Shown here: positions 8,101 through 15,692 of the stretch, piece by piece
Position numbering within the stretch: the stretch's first letter is position 1
How the letters are laid out: the number at the start of each line of letters is the position of its first letter
DNA from: DATATV01 sp035551355
GTDB lineage: Bacteria > Actinomycetota > Actinomycetes > Mycobacteriales > Pseudonocardiaceae
Assembly: GCA_035551355.1 (NCBI GenBank)
Contig: DASZNF010000048.1
Coordinates: 1-64,000, forward strand
Length of the DNA: 64,000 nt
Direction: 5' to 3'
Program-made: the position numbers and the translations under genes
Notes under the pieces: model-generated
Databases searched by the model: none
The model's input: only the letters and a program-made list of their open reading frames with translations
Told to the model about the DNA's origin: nothing

Positions 8101-9510
8101 CGAGAGCGTGTCGCCACCCGGGTCCAGGCCATGTTGCTCCGGCGGCACATAGCTGGATGCGTCGGTCGACCCGGGGGGTAATGGTTCGCCGGATTGCGGC
8201 GCGGGGGGCGGGTCGGCGTGGTGCGACCCGGGAGCCGGGTCGCCGGATTGCGGCGCGGGGGCCGGATCGGCGTGTTGCGGATCGGGGGCCGGCGCGAGTT
8301 GCCCGGCCGGTGACTGGTCGCCGCCGGACCCGGCCGGCTCCGGCTGGTGCTCGTTGGCACCTGCACCGCTCGTGCCGGGGTCGGCCGCGGGCGAGTTGGT
8401 GAAATCGGCCGGGGTGCTGGAATCGGGCAGGTTGGTGGTATCGGCCGGGGTGCTGGAATCGGCCGGGCTGGTGGTGTCGGGCAGGTTGGGCTCGGTCGAG
8501 CCGGTGCTGCCCGGAACATCGGCCGGGCCTTGGCCGGTATCGGGCAGGTCGGGCGTCGTCAGCTCGGTCGGCCGGTCGGTGATGTTGATGTCCGGCGTCT
8601 CGTCGTGGGCGCCCTTCCCGCCTTCCAGGCCGCCGAGCATGCCTGCCGCCGAGCCTTTGGCCAGGTCCGACCAGCTAAAGTTCCCGCTGGCCAGCCCCAT
8701 GGTCGCGTTGGTCGCCATCCCGGCTCCCACGCCGGTGGCCGCCTTGCCCGCGAACGATTCCGCGATGTCCTCGCCGAAGGCCTTCGACAGCCCCTTGCCG
8801 ATGCCCGCGCCGAACGCGGCCCCCAGTGCCCCGCCCTCCGCGCCGCCGAGGCCCGACTCCCCGACCTGGCCCCAGTCGATGCTGCCGGCGTGTCCCTCGG
8901 CCACCTCGCTGAGCTGGATGGTGAAGTTGAGCGCGGCCTGAAAGATTCCCTGTTCGATGGCCTGCTTGACCATCGCCAGCATGATCTGCTTGGCCGCGGC
9001 CAGGAAGGCCTCCATGGCGGTCCGATCCGCCACGACCTCCTCGATGGCGGTCGCGTCAGTGGCCCCGAAGTCGAAGAAGCCGGCGATGATCTGCGGGAGG
9101 ACGGTCGCGACGAGGAACGCGATGTTCCCGATGATCGAGTCTTTGGTCGTTTCGATCTGGTTCGCGCCCGCCTGCAGGGCGCTGCCCATCGCCTTGCAGA
9201 ACTGGACGGCGAAGGCCAGCGCCGGTGGGTTGGTCCCCTGGGACCAACTGGTCTGGCCGTCATCGAAGTTCGCCGTCCAGAATGACTGGAAGGAGTCTCC
9301 GGCCGAGCCCTGGCAGCTCTGGCCGACCTGCTGCGCCGCCGTCGTGGCGGTCTGCCGGATCGCGTCGAGTTGGTCGGCCGCGTTGTTCCAGACCGTGGCG
9401 AGATCGCGCATCGCCTGCTCGTCGCCGGTGGGCCACTGCTGGCCGACGACGATTTCGAGCAGGGCCTGGCCGATGTTCTCCGGTGTGACATCGACACCGA
9501 GGATGTTCAC
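5158..9510 (-). CDS. Polymorphic WXG100-type toxin with C-terminal DNA/RNA non-specific endonuclease
   Basis: A 1450-residue modular toxin, probably exported by a type VII (ESX) system that is not in this window. Residues about 1-100 form a helical WXG100-like domain, followed to about 300 by hydrophobic and Gly-rich helices. A long Pro/Ala/Ser/Thr-rich linker (about 310-940) includes repeats such as RPGxGRxGxN and a His/Asp-rich tract of DNPPDHD type. A folded domain with RLIGCDAGSNDFALQLSHEL lies at about 960-1070. The C-terminus (about 1240-1450) resembles Endonuclease_NS_2: WAGGHLAANEMG with probable catalytic His1319, then an Asn-rich stretch and GDFAGV. Such nucleases pair with YezG immunity proteins, consistent with the genes downstream. 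The GTG start at 9510 overlaps the upstream stop as GTGA, indicating coupled translation. Confidence 0.85.
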   Translation of the reverse strand: MNILGVDVTPENIGQALLEIVVGQQWPTGDEQAMRDLATVWNNAADQLDAIRQTATTAAQQVGQSCQGSAGDSFQSFWTANFDDGQTSWSQGTNPPALAFAVQFCKAMGSALQAGANQIETTKDSIIGNIAFLVATVLPQIIAGFFDFGATDATAIEEVVADRTAMEAFLAAAKQIMLAMVKQAIEQGIFQAALNFTIQLSEVAEGHAGSIDWGQVGESGLGGAEGGALGAAFGAGIGKGLSKAFGEDIAESFAGKAATGVGAGMATNATMGLASGNFSWSDLAKGSAAGMLGGLEGGKGAHDETPDINITDRPTELTTPDLPDTGQGPADVPGSTGSTEPNLPDTTSPADSSTPADTTNLPDSSTPADFTNSPAADPGTSGAGANEHQPEPAGSGGDQSPAGQLAPAPDPQHADPAPAPQSGDPAPGSHHADPPPAPQSGEPLPPGSTDASSYVPPEQHGLDPGGDTLSPQSVDPSAGPAANPVEQSSSPAPVSLAAGPAGDTAPPGEADAAGAAQPSFSAPTASPAGASAPSPTETPTSGGQLGTVDKGTPAEAPNSGNSVGAATGAPGPAASGPRASVAPTEEAPAGGTPPNSGRAASSPQRPAAGYEPTSAPAGGRPARSPATASAAPGEVRTSDYTSGYSADPETMGQPAGYLPGDAFGPNGGTDGRDPNAARGAGPSAAGSEFSDPGGAPNTPQDGGSGGGSTRPGSPGARTQDAPDRASTAGRPGTDTPARRPGEGRSGANRPGGGRAGSNRPGDGRTGSDRSGDPSTRSPQGSDDPSSPRWPDDENGVPGPRRPEEVPEPVARGGTDTATRPDSPHQTPDGDAPRRGETNDGAPGDRAPQRAEPDEPASHHGDPEDSAPHRDHDNPPDHDNPPDRDNPPNHDDPSDHHDDGHHDTPDHDAAPHHDGTPHDDDEPLTPDEVNQHHSESTPSGSSYHRGDAEMGDLPQRVQPDPDGRYTVDVHVTPEGNARIGDRLYTPEEFADVLRHNADYDGRPIRLIGCDAGSNDFALQLSHELDTDVMAPSKPAWTDANGRVFSSDYEVGPDGRMRPRIPPDGEWSVHHPDGTSHHVGDNGFAPDGQHHAPNDVDADSAHARGDEDAAGIPAERYKLPPETRTFEQGEPEFDRRFVSWDRPEDSEFAGQRHRAGDPDVIDSPQDINGVPARTSNAEPNPDGVPQSLDGERPLAGNAEYHVSYDNGAQTRFFTDANGRITHVEATPGTSGGHNPDLRYPLIPDTQYRVPNFHDPSKSWSFHIGENGKPDAMTGEPSFKGSSETYRDTNSQNRSGGEGKAAFANHPDYGTQYEKVRWAGGHLAANEMGAPGEYVNMHPQMAASNSGNYRDGWIHEASWRNQEVKLGDFAGVEGQDIQNYQVAMHGDSNGVPESVTMRWQEVIYKTDENGHVVLENGKPVEISRVTKERDFPNNPADVNFGENRPYSDRSRTR
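6851..6905. repeat. Direct repeats encoding the DNPP-type linker of the toxin
   Basis: An approximately 18-base unit (CGGCGGGTTGTCGTGGTC with small changes) recurs three times in the toxin gene and encodes the Asp/Asn/Pro/His-rich linker. Such low-complexity repeats are prone to expansion and to assembly error. Confidence 0.6.
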
Positions 9511-10052
9511 GCCGATTCCGCGGAAGAACCCGGGGAACCGGCGCTGCCCGCCGAGCCCGACTGCCCGTTCAGGCTGGTGAAGCTGTTTGCGATGTGCTGC
9601 TCCACCCCGTCATAGTTGTTCGCCTGGGTGACGAGCTGGTTGGCGACGTTCGTGACCGCCGTGCCCAGACCGGCGAGGCTGCCGAAGCCCTGGTTCGCCG
9701 GGTCGGTGTAGCTGGCACCGAACTGCTGGCCCAGGTCGTCGTTGCCCCACGGCTCGCCGCCGGAGGTGAGCGCGGCGCGCAGGTTGTCGAGCACCTGCGC
9801 GATCTGCTGCCCACAGTCGGCGATGGTCGCGGCCTGTTGGCGTATCCCGTCGCTGTCCACCTGGAAGCCGGGACCCGGCGAACCGGGGCCCGAGGCGCCG
9901 CCGCCGGAGCTGCCGCCTGCGGGCTGTTTCGCGGCAGGGCCGCCGGTCCACTGCGTCTGGTAGATCCCGGACGCATCCACCGATGGCACCGAGTAGGCGC
10001 CGCCGCCCCCCGTGCCGGAAGCTGCCGGAGAACCCTGACCTGGACTGCTCAT
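9507..10052 (-). CDS. WXG100/EspC-like ESX-associated partner protein
   Basis: A 181-residue protein with a Gly/Ser/Pro-rich N-terminal segment (about 1-60). A helical region follows, containing an IADCGQQIAQVLDNL helix, then GEPWGNDD with the single conserved Trp, and QQFGASYTDP. This pattern is typical of EspC/WXG100-like proteins encoded just before large ESX polymorphic toxins, which act as co-secreted partners or secretion adaptors. The ATG at 10052 is chosen because the longer upstream frame has no suitable start context. Its stop overlaps the toxin start in a GTGA junction, so the two are likely made in fixed proportion. The partner role is inferred from family and context. Confidence 0.75.
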   Translation of the reverse strand: MSSPGQGSPAASGTGGGGAYSVPSVDASGIYQTQWTGGPAAKQPAGGSSGGGASGPGSPGPGFQVDSDGIRQQAATIADCGQQIAQVLDNLRAALTSGGEPWGNDDLGQQFGASYTDPANQGFGSLAGLGTAVTNVANQLVTQANNYDGVEQHIANSFTSLNGQSGSAGSAGSPGSSAESA

Positions 10053-10202
10053 CGGCCGTCTTCCCCCCGGCGCCGGTCGTGCGCGTGGCAGTGTGACCGC
10101 CGCCGGTTTCGCTCGCGACCGATCCCCTCGAATCAGCCAGAAATACGATCGTAATTCCCGCGGCCGCACCGTAGGGCCGTTTACCGAAACTCCGCCGGCC
10201 CT

Positions 10203-10712
10203 TCACAGATCGGTCTCGACCAGCCAACTCCCCGGCATGTCGTCCTCGTCCGACGGGCCTGCCCGGTGGTTCGCGGGCCTGGCCGGCTCCGCAGCGCCGA
10301 CGTGCCGGCCACCCACCGGGCCGGGCCTGGCCGGCGTTGCCGCGGATCCGGTGGGGCCGGACCAGCCGGTGATCGCCTGGCCCGCTGACCGGGTCAGCTC
10401 GACCCGCCGCGCCAGGACGTCCTGGCCGGCCTGCCGGGCGAGGTCGAGGACGGTTCGCGCCAGCTGCTCCGGCCGGGTTCGGGCATAGACGTCCGGTGCG
10501 ACGCGGACATCAGTGAGCTGCCCGGCGGAGTCGACCTGCACGGTCACCAGGCCGTCCGGCGAGGTCAGCTCGCCGGTCAAGTTCGCAACGGCCTGCTGCA
10601 TCTCCCGCAACCGACCGGGGTGCTGCTGAAGAAACGCCACCTGTTCGTTGACTCGTTGAACCGCGGTGGCCCAGGAACCAGACCGCGCGAACTGCTCCCC
10701 CGTACCGGTCAT
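10203..10712 (-). CDS. YbaB/EbfC-family protein of a toxin operon
   Basis: A 169-residue protein. Residues about 10-110 match the YbaB/EbfC fold: a long N-terminal helix (VQRVNEQVAFLQQH), then the two-strand segment LVTVQVDSAGQLTDVRV, then a C-terminal helix (LARTVLDLARQAGQDVL). Classical YbaB proteins bind nucleoid DNA. In actinobacteria, divergent YbaB-like genes often begin ESX/WXG toxin operons, where their role is unclear. The C-terminal 50 residues are low-complexity and acidic. The ATG at 10712 follows a GAGGG ribosome binding site; it is the first gene of the YbaB, WXG, toxin, immunity array. Function beyond family is not known. Confidence 0.72.
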   Translation of the reverse strand: MTGTGEQFARSGSWATAVQRVNEQVAFLQQHPGRLREMQQAVANLTGELTSPDGLVTVQVDSAGQLTDVRVAPDVYARTRPEQLARTVLDLARQAGQDVLARRVELTRSAGQAITGWSGPTGSAATPARPGPVGGRHVGAAEPARPANHRAGPSDEDDMPGSWLVETDL

Positions 10713-10768
10713 GACCCTCGATCCTAGCCGGGGCAGGATTGGTCCGTCGCGACATTTCAACGGCACAG

Positions 10769-10807
10769 AGAACGGCCGGTTGGTGATTGGTACCAACCGG
10801 CCGTTCT
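10769..10807. terminator. Perfect 16-bp hairpin between the MHS transporter and toxin operon
   Basis: Arms 10769-10784 and 10792-10807 are exact reverse complements with a 7-base loop. The position is just after the transporter stop (10822) and before the YbaB-like gene (10712), so it most likely insulates the two minus-strand units. There is no clear U-run. Confidence 0.7.
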
Positions 10808-10821
10808 TGTTGTGCAAGGGA

Positions 10822-12264
10822 CTATTCGGATGAACCGGAGGCCTGGGCCTTGACCAGCTCCCGGGCTTCGCTTTCGGTGGACACCGTGGGCTGGGAACCG
10901 CTCATGGGCTTGCGGGCGGATTCCTTCATCCGGTAGACGCACACGGCGCCGATCACGCCGGCGATGATCAGGTAGTACGCCGGCCAGTTGAGGTCGTGCG
11001 TACTGGAGACCAGGGCGCTCATCACGGTCGCGGTGGTACCGCCGAACAGGGACACCGAGATGTTGAACGCGATGGACAGCGCGCCGGCCCGGATGACCGT
11101 CGGGAACAGGGCGGGCAATGTGGAGGGCAGCACCGCCGAGAACAACACCAGGGTCAGGCCCATCAACAGCAGGCCGAAGAAGGTGCCGATGTCGTTGCCC
11201 GCCCGGATCAGCAGCAGCGACGGCAGGGACAGCACGACCAGGGCGATGCAACCGACCATGACCACCGGGCGGCGGCCCACCTTGTCCGACAGGCGGCCGA
11301 CGAAGGTGATGACGATCATCAGGATGACCAGCACCACGATCTGCAGGATCTCCGACACCGTGTCCTTCATCCCGCTGCCGTACGAGGGCAGGGTTTCGGT
11401 CAGGTAGGTCGGCATGTAGCTGGTGAGCATGTAGTTGGTCACGTTCCAGGTCAGCACCAGACCACCGCACAGCAGCATCTGCGGCCAGAACTTGCCGAAC
11501 ACGACCCGCAGCTCGGCGCCCAGCGTGCTGGCCTCGTGGGGCTTGCCCTGGCTGGACATCTGCGCGTACGCGGGCGACTCCTCCAGCCGAGCCCGCAGGT
11601 ACAGGCCGATCACGCCCAGCGGCAGCGCCAGCATGAACGGGATCCGCCAGCCCCAGCTCAGCAGCGCGCTGTCGGACAGCGTGGAGGACAGCACCGTGGC
11701 GATGGTGGCGCCCACGGCGTACCCGGTCAGGGTGCCGAACTCCAGCCAGCTGCCGAAGAAACCCCGCCGCCGGTCCGGCACGTACTCGGCGATGAACGTC
11801 ATGGCGTTGCCGTACTCGCCGCCGGTGGACACGCCCTGGACCAGGCGGGCCACCAGCACCAGCATGGGTGCCGCGATGCCGATGGCGCTGTAACTGGGCA
11901 CCAGGGCCAGGCCGAAGGTGCCCAGCGCCATCAGGATGACCGTCAGCGACAGCACGCGTTTGCGGCCGAGCCGGTCGCCGAGCGGGCCGAAGATCAACCC
12001 GCCGAATGGGCGGATCAGGAAGGACACCGCGAACACACCGAAGGTCGCGATCTGCCCGGCGGCGGTGGGCAGACCCGAGAAGAACACCTTCTGGATGGTG
12101 GTGGCCAGATAGCCGTATACACCGAAGTCGTACCACTCGGTGATGTTGCCGATCGCGGCCGCGCCGACCGCGCGTCGCACCGTGGCCGGTTCGGCAACGG
12201 TGATGTCTCCTACGTCGATGTCACGGGCGTCGCGGCGGTTGCCTGACTCGTCCGCATTAGTCAC
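10822..12264 (-). CDS. MFS transporter, metabolite:H+ symporter (MHS/ProP-like) family
   Basis: A 480-residue inner-membrane symporter with about 12 membrane helices. The MHS family hallmark WYDFGVYGYLA lies in helix 1 (about residues 44-54), followed by RPFGGLIFGPLGDRLGRK (the A-motif between helices 2 and 3) and GEYGNAMTFIAEY in helix 5. Family members import small carboxylates, osmolytes or aromatic acids with protons; the substrate here cannot be read. The GTG start at 12264 has an excellent AGGAGG ribosome binding site. The AraC-type gene upstream on the same strand is a plausible regulator. Confidence 0.88.
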   Translation of the reverse strand: MTNADESGNRRDARDIDVGDITVAEPATVRRAVGAAAIGNITEWYDFGVYGYLATTIQKVFFSGLPTAAGQIATFGVFAVSFLIRPFGGLIFGPLGDRLGRKRVLSLTVILMALGTFGLALVPSYSAIGIAAPMLVLVARLVQGVSTGGEYGNAMTFIAEYVPDRRRGFFGSWLEFGTLTGYAVGATIATVLSSTLSDSALLSWGWRIPFMLALPLGVIGLYLRARLEESPAYAQMSSQGKPHEASTLGAELRVVFGKFWPQMLLCGGLVLTWNVTNYMLTSYMPTYLTETLPSYGSGMKDTVSEILQIVVLVILMIVITFVGRLSDKVGRRPVVMVGCIALVVLSLPSLLLIRAGNDIGTFFGLLLMGLTLVLFSAVLPSTLPALFPTVIRAGALSIAFNISVSLFGGTTATVMSALVSSTHDLNWPAYYLIIAGVIGAVCVYRMKESARKPMSGSQPTVSTESEARELVKAQASGSSE

Positions 12265-12374
12265 GTCTTGACCTCCTGTCTAGGGCGACGAGGAGTCACC
12301 CTAGGTCACTCGCCGGCGTGAATACCCAGTTGATACGCGGACAACACATCGCCTCGGTCCGCATTTGGCCTGGT

Positions 12375-13121
12375 TCAGGCCGTCTTGCCGCGGCCGGGCG
12401 TGTAGCCGAGGGCCCGGCTGAATGTGTCAATGAACGCACTTGGACTGGACCAGCCGCATTGGTAGGCCACCTCGGTGACCGGCGCTTCCTCGGCCAGCAG
12501 GATCAGCGCGCGGTGCAGCCGGACCTGGGTGCGCCACTGCGGGAAGCTCATGCCCAGTTCCTCGCGGCACAACCGAGACAGCGTGCGGGCGCTGCTGCCC
12601 ACGCGGGTGGCCAGGCGTTCGAGGTTGTCGTTGTTGGCCGGTTCCGCGTCCAGCAACCGCGCCACGTCGGCCAGCCGGGCGTCGTGCGGGGCCGGGACGT
12701 GCAGCGGCTGCTGGGCCGAGGCGCGCAGCTGGTCCAGCAGCACGGCCCGCAGCCGATCGCGGGCCGGGCCTGCGGGCACGGTGTCCTCGGCGGTGTAGGC
12801 GATGACCAGCTCGCGCAGCAGCGGGCCGACCGCGATCACCGTGGGATGGCTGGTGTGCAGCGGGTTCACCGAGGCGGGCAGCCCCACCAGATGCAGGGCG
12901 GTCGGACCGTAGGCGCGGTGGTAGTGCCAGGTCCCCGCGGGCACCCAGATGGCCCGGTTGGCCGGAGTGATCCACACGCCGGCTTCCGTGGTGACCGACA
13001 GCACGCCGCGGCTGGCGTAGAGGATCTGGTGATCGTCGTGCCGATGGGCCTCGTTGCCGCTGCCACTGGTCAGCGACCGGGTCGCGGTCACCGACACCGG
13101 AATGTGGCGGAAATCTGACAC
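12375..13121 (-). CDS. AraC-family transcriptional regulator
   Basis: About 248 residues. The N-terminal cupin-like sensor half shows HRHDDHQILYASRG near residues 25-38 and VPAGTWHYHRAYG near 54-66, as in YqhC/AraC-type regulators of small-molecule response. The C-terminal half carries two helix-turn-helix motifs: LERLATRVGSSARTLSRL and VAYQCGWSSPSAFIDTF, followed by LGYTPGRG. The GTG at 13121 is preferred; longer frames add a Cys/Pro-rich extension unlike the family. It is divergent from the DHA2 exporter (about 120-base gap) and upstream of the MHS symporter, so it may control either or both. Confidence 0.85.
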   Translation of the reverse strand: MSDFRHIPVSVTATRSLTSGSGNEAHRHDDHQILYASRGVLSVTTEAGVWITPANRAIWVPAGTWHYHRAYGPTALHLVGLPASVNPLHTSHPTVIAVGPLLRELVIAYTAEDTVPAGPARDRLRAVLLDQLRASAQQPLHVPAPHDARLADVARLLDAEPANNDNLERLATRVGSSARTLSRLCREELGMSFPQWRTQVRLHRALILLAEEAPVTEVAYQCGWSSPSAFIDTFSRALGYTPGRGKTA

Positions 13122-13240
13122 AATCCGGCAGCTTATCGGAAGCGACCACCGCCCGGCCGGGTGATGATCGGCTGAGCAGGCGTTATCGACGTGGGAGGGA
13201 GCGCGACAGCCCCGGTGAGCGCGTGGAACAGGACACCGGC

Positions 13241-14704
13241 ATGACGGCATCGCGACCCGCGGTGCGCCCGGAGCAGGAGAACACCAAGACCGCCGGCGCG
13301 GCGACCGTCGTGCTGGCGATGTGCCTTGGCCTGATGATCTCGATGTTCAACTCCACGCTGGTCAACGTGATGGTGCCTGCCATCGGCGACGGACTGCACG
13401 CCTCGGCCACCGAACTGGAGTGGGTCAGCGCGGTCTACACGCTCACTTATGGCGCGCTGCTGCTGCTCGGCGGTGCGCTGGGCAACCGGTTCGGCCGGCG
13501 CACCGCGTTCCTGGCCGGGATCGCCGTGTTCGTGCTCGGCTCGCTGGGCTGCGCGTTCGCGCCGGGTATCGGCGTGCTGCTGGCCGGCCGGGTGGTGCAG
13601 GCCGTGGGCGTGGCGGTGATGCTGCCGCAGACCCTGTCCATCCTGGTCCACGAGTTCGCCGACCAGGCCGCCCGCGCTCGGGCCATCGGGGTCTGGGCCG
13701 GGGTGTCCAGCCTGGGCCTTGGCGCCGGGCCGGTGCTGGGCGGGGTGATCCTCTCGGTGTCGAGTTGGCGGGCCGGGTTCGTGCTGTCGGTGGCGCTGGG
13801 CATGATCACGCTGGTGCTCGGGCTGCTGGCCATTCCGGCCGCCCGGCACGGCCGGCCCGATTCCGGTCCCGGGGTCGACTATCCGGGGGCGGCATTGGGC
13901 GCGGTGTGCCTGGCCGCGCTGATCTACGGCCTGTTGCAGACCCAGACGCTGGGCTGGGCCTCGCCGGTGATCATCGGTTCGTTCGTGGTGGCCGTGCTCG
14001 CGCTCGGGGTGTTCGTGGCCACCCAGTACGGCCGGGAACGCCGGGGCGCCAACCCGTTGATGCCGTTGTCGCTGTGGCGCTCCCGGCATCTCGTGGCGGC
14101 CAGTGTCGCCGGTCTGGCCTATTTCTTCATGTTCTTCGGGATCCTGTATTTCTATTCGATCGATCTGCAGCAGTCCCGCGGTTATTCGGCGTTGGTCACC
14201 GGTTTGCTGTTCCTGCCGATGATGGCCTGTATCGCCGCGTTCGGGCCGATCGCCGGCTGGCTGGCCGCGCGGTGGACCAGCGCCCGGGTCCTGGTGCTCG
14301 GGCTCGCCCTCGGCGCCCTCGGCGCGTTTCTGTTGTCCCAGCAGGGTTCCGGGGCCGGAGTGCTGGATCTGGAGTGGCGGTTCGCGATCATCGGGATCGC
14401 GTCCGGGTTCATGAGTTCCTCGATGAGCAACCTGGCCGTGTCCAGCGTGGCCGCGCGGTATTCCTCCACCGCCGCCGCCATTCACAACACGTTCCGGCAG
14501 ATCGGTTCCACCCTGGGCGTGGCCGCCCTCGGCGTCGTCATCGCCGCGACGCACCCGTCGACCCCGTCCGGTCCGCGCGCCACCATGACGCTGGGGCTCG
14601 ATCACGCCACGGCGGTCATCGCCGCGTTGTTGCTGGCCAGCGCCATCGCGGTGCTCGCCCTCACCGCCCGGCCGCGCCAACCGCCTGCTACTGCTGGTTC
14701 TTGA
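13241..14704 (+). CDS. MFS drug exporter of the DHA2 (EmrB/QacA) family
   Basis: A 487-residue, 14-helix proton antiporter. DHA2 features include FNSTLVNVMVPAIGDGL in helix 1 (about residues 33-49), WVSAVYTLTYGALLL in helix 2, and the A-motif GNRFGRR. The antiporter C-motif region GVSSLGLGAGPVLGGVI is in helix 5. Such exporters remove drugs or endogenous secondary metabolites. The ATG at 13241 has an AGGA motif 8 bases upstream; a GTG at 13223 is an alternative. It is divergent from the AraC-type regulator, a common arrangement for inducible efflux. The 3' end overlaps the convergent hydratase gene by 17 bases. Confidence 0.88.
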   Translation: MTASRPAVRPEQENTKTAGAATVVLAMCLGLMISMFNSTLVNVMVPAIGDGLHASATELEWVSAVYTLTYGALLLLGGALGNRFGRRTAFLAGIAVFVLGSLGCAFAPGIGVLLAGRVVQAVGVAVMLPQTLSILVHEFADQAARARAIGVWAGVSSLGLGAGPVLGGVILSVSSWRAGFVLSVALGMITLVLGLLAIPAARHGRPDSGPGVDYPGAALGAVCLAALIYGLLQTQTLGWASPVIIGSFVVAVLALGVFVATQYGRERRGANPLMPLSLWRSRHLVAASVAGLAYFFMFFGILYFYSIDLQQSRGYSALVTGLLFLPMMACIAAFGPIAGWLAARWTSARVLVLGLALGALGAFLLSQQGSGAGVLDLEWRFAIIGIASGFMSSSMSNLAVSSVAARYSSTAAAIHNTFRQIGSTLGVAALGVVIAATHPSTPSGPRATMTLGLDHATAVIAALLLASAIAVLALTARPRQPPATAGS

Positions 14705-15692
14705 GCTGACCGGACAATCGGCCGTACACCGCCCGGGCGTTGTCCTCGAAGATGCGCCTGCGGTCGGCCGCGTCCAGCGCCGGGGCCGCGTCGACGTAGC
14801 GGCGGGTGTCGTCGAACGGGCGGCCGGTCTGCGGGTCGATGCCGTCCACCGCGCCAAGGGTTTCCGAGGCGAACAGGATGTTTCCGCTCGGTACCACGCT
14901 GGTGAGCAGGTCGATGCCGGGCTGGTGGTAGACGCAGGTGTCGAAGAAGACGTTGCGCAGCAACGATTCGTCCAGTGGCGGCCGGTTCAGGTTGCGGGCC
15001 AGGCCCCGGTAGCGGCCCCAGTGGTAGGGCACCGCTCCCCCGCCGTGCGGGATGATCAGGCGCAGCGACGGGAAATCCGTGAACAGCTCGCCGGTCAGCA
15101 GCTGCATGAACACGGCCGTGTCGGCGCCCAGGTAGTGCGCTCCGGTGGTGTGGAAGTTCGGGTTGGCCGAGCCGGACACGTGCACCATGGCCGGCACGTC
15201 CAACTCGATCATGGCTTCGTACAACGGATACCACGACCGGTCGGTCAGCGGCGGGCCGCTCCAGTTGCCGCCGGACGGATCCGGATTCAGATTGCAGCCG
15301 ACGAAGCCGAGTTCGGTCACACAGCGCCGGAGTTCGGCCACACAGTGGGCCGGATCGGCGCCGGGCGCCTGGGGCAGCTGGCAGACCCCGACGAAGTTTT
15401 CCGGGTACAGCAGGCAGATCCGGTGGATCAGGTCGTTGCACACCCGCGACCACTGCTGGTTGGCGGCTTCGCCGGCGAGATGGTGGCCCATGCTGGCCGC
15501 GCGCGGCGAGAAGATCGTCACGTCGATCCCGCGTTCGCGTTGCACGCGCAGCTGGTTGGGTTCGATGGTCTCGCGCAGTTGATCGTCGGAGAACTCCGGC
15601 GGTGGCGAGGTTTCGTCCGCGATCTGCTGGTCGCGCCAGGTGCGCAGCGCCGCCGGAGTGGTGGTGTAATGGCCGTGGCAGTCGATGATCAT
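14688..15692 (-). CDS. 4-oxalomesaconate hydratase-like amidohydrolase (LigJ type)
   Basis: A 334-residue metal-dependent amidohydrolase-superfamily enzyme. Its sequence order closely follows LigJ-type 4-oxalomesaconate hydratase, which hydrates a ring-cleavage product in the protocatechuate 4,5-cleavage and gallate pathways. Visible motifs are MIIDCHGHYTT at the N-terminus (metal-binding HGH), FSPRAASMGHH, NLNPDPSGGNWSGPPLTDR, FHTTGAHYLGADT, IPHGGGAVPYHWGR and FFDTCVYHQPGIDLL. Length equals the family (about 335-345). The ATG at 15692 overlaps the transporter stop (ATGA), so the two are translationally coupled. No other ring-cleavage genes are in the window, so the upstream pathway is inferred. 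Confidence 0.85.
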   Translation of the reverse strand: MIIDCHGHYTTTPAALRTWRDQQIADETSPPPEFSDDQLRETIEPNQLRVQRERGIDVTIFSPRAASMGHHLAGEAANQQWSRVCNDLIHRICLLYPENFVGVCQLPQAPGADPAHCVAELRRCVTELGFVGCNLNPDPSGGNWSGPPLTDRSWYPLYEAMIELDVPAMVHVSGSANPNFHTTGAHYLGADTAVFMQLLTGELFTDFPSLRLIIPHGGGAVPYHWGRYRGLARNLNRPPLDESLLRNVFFDTCVYHQPGIDLLTSVVPSGNILFASETLGAVDGIDPQTGRPFDDTRRYVDAAPALDAADRRRIFEDNARAVYGRLSGQLKNQQ

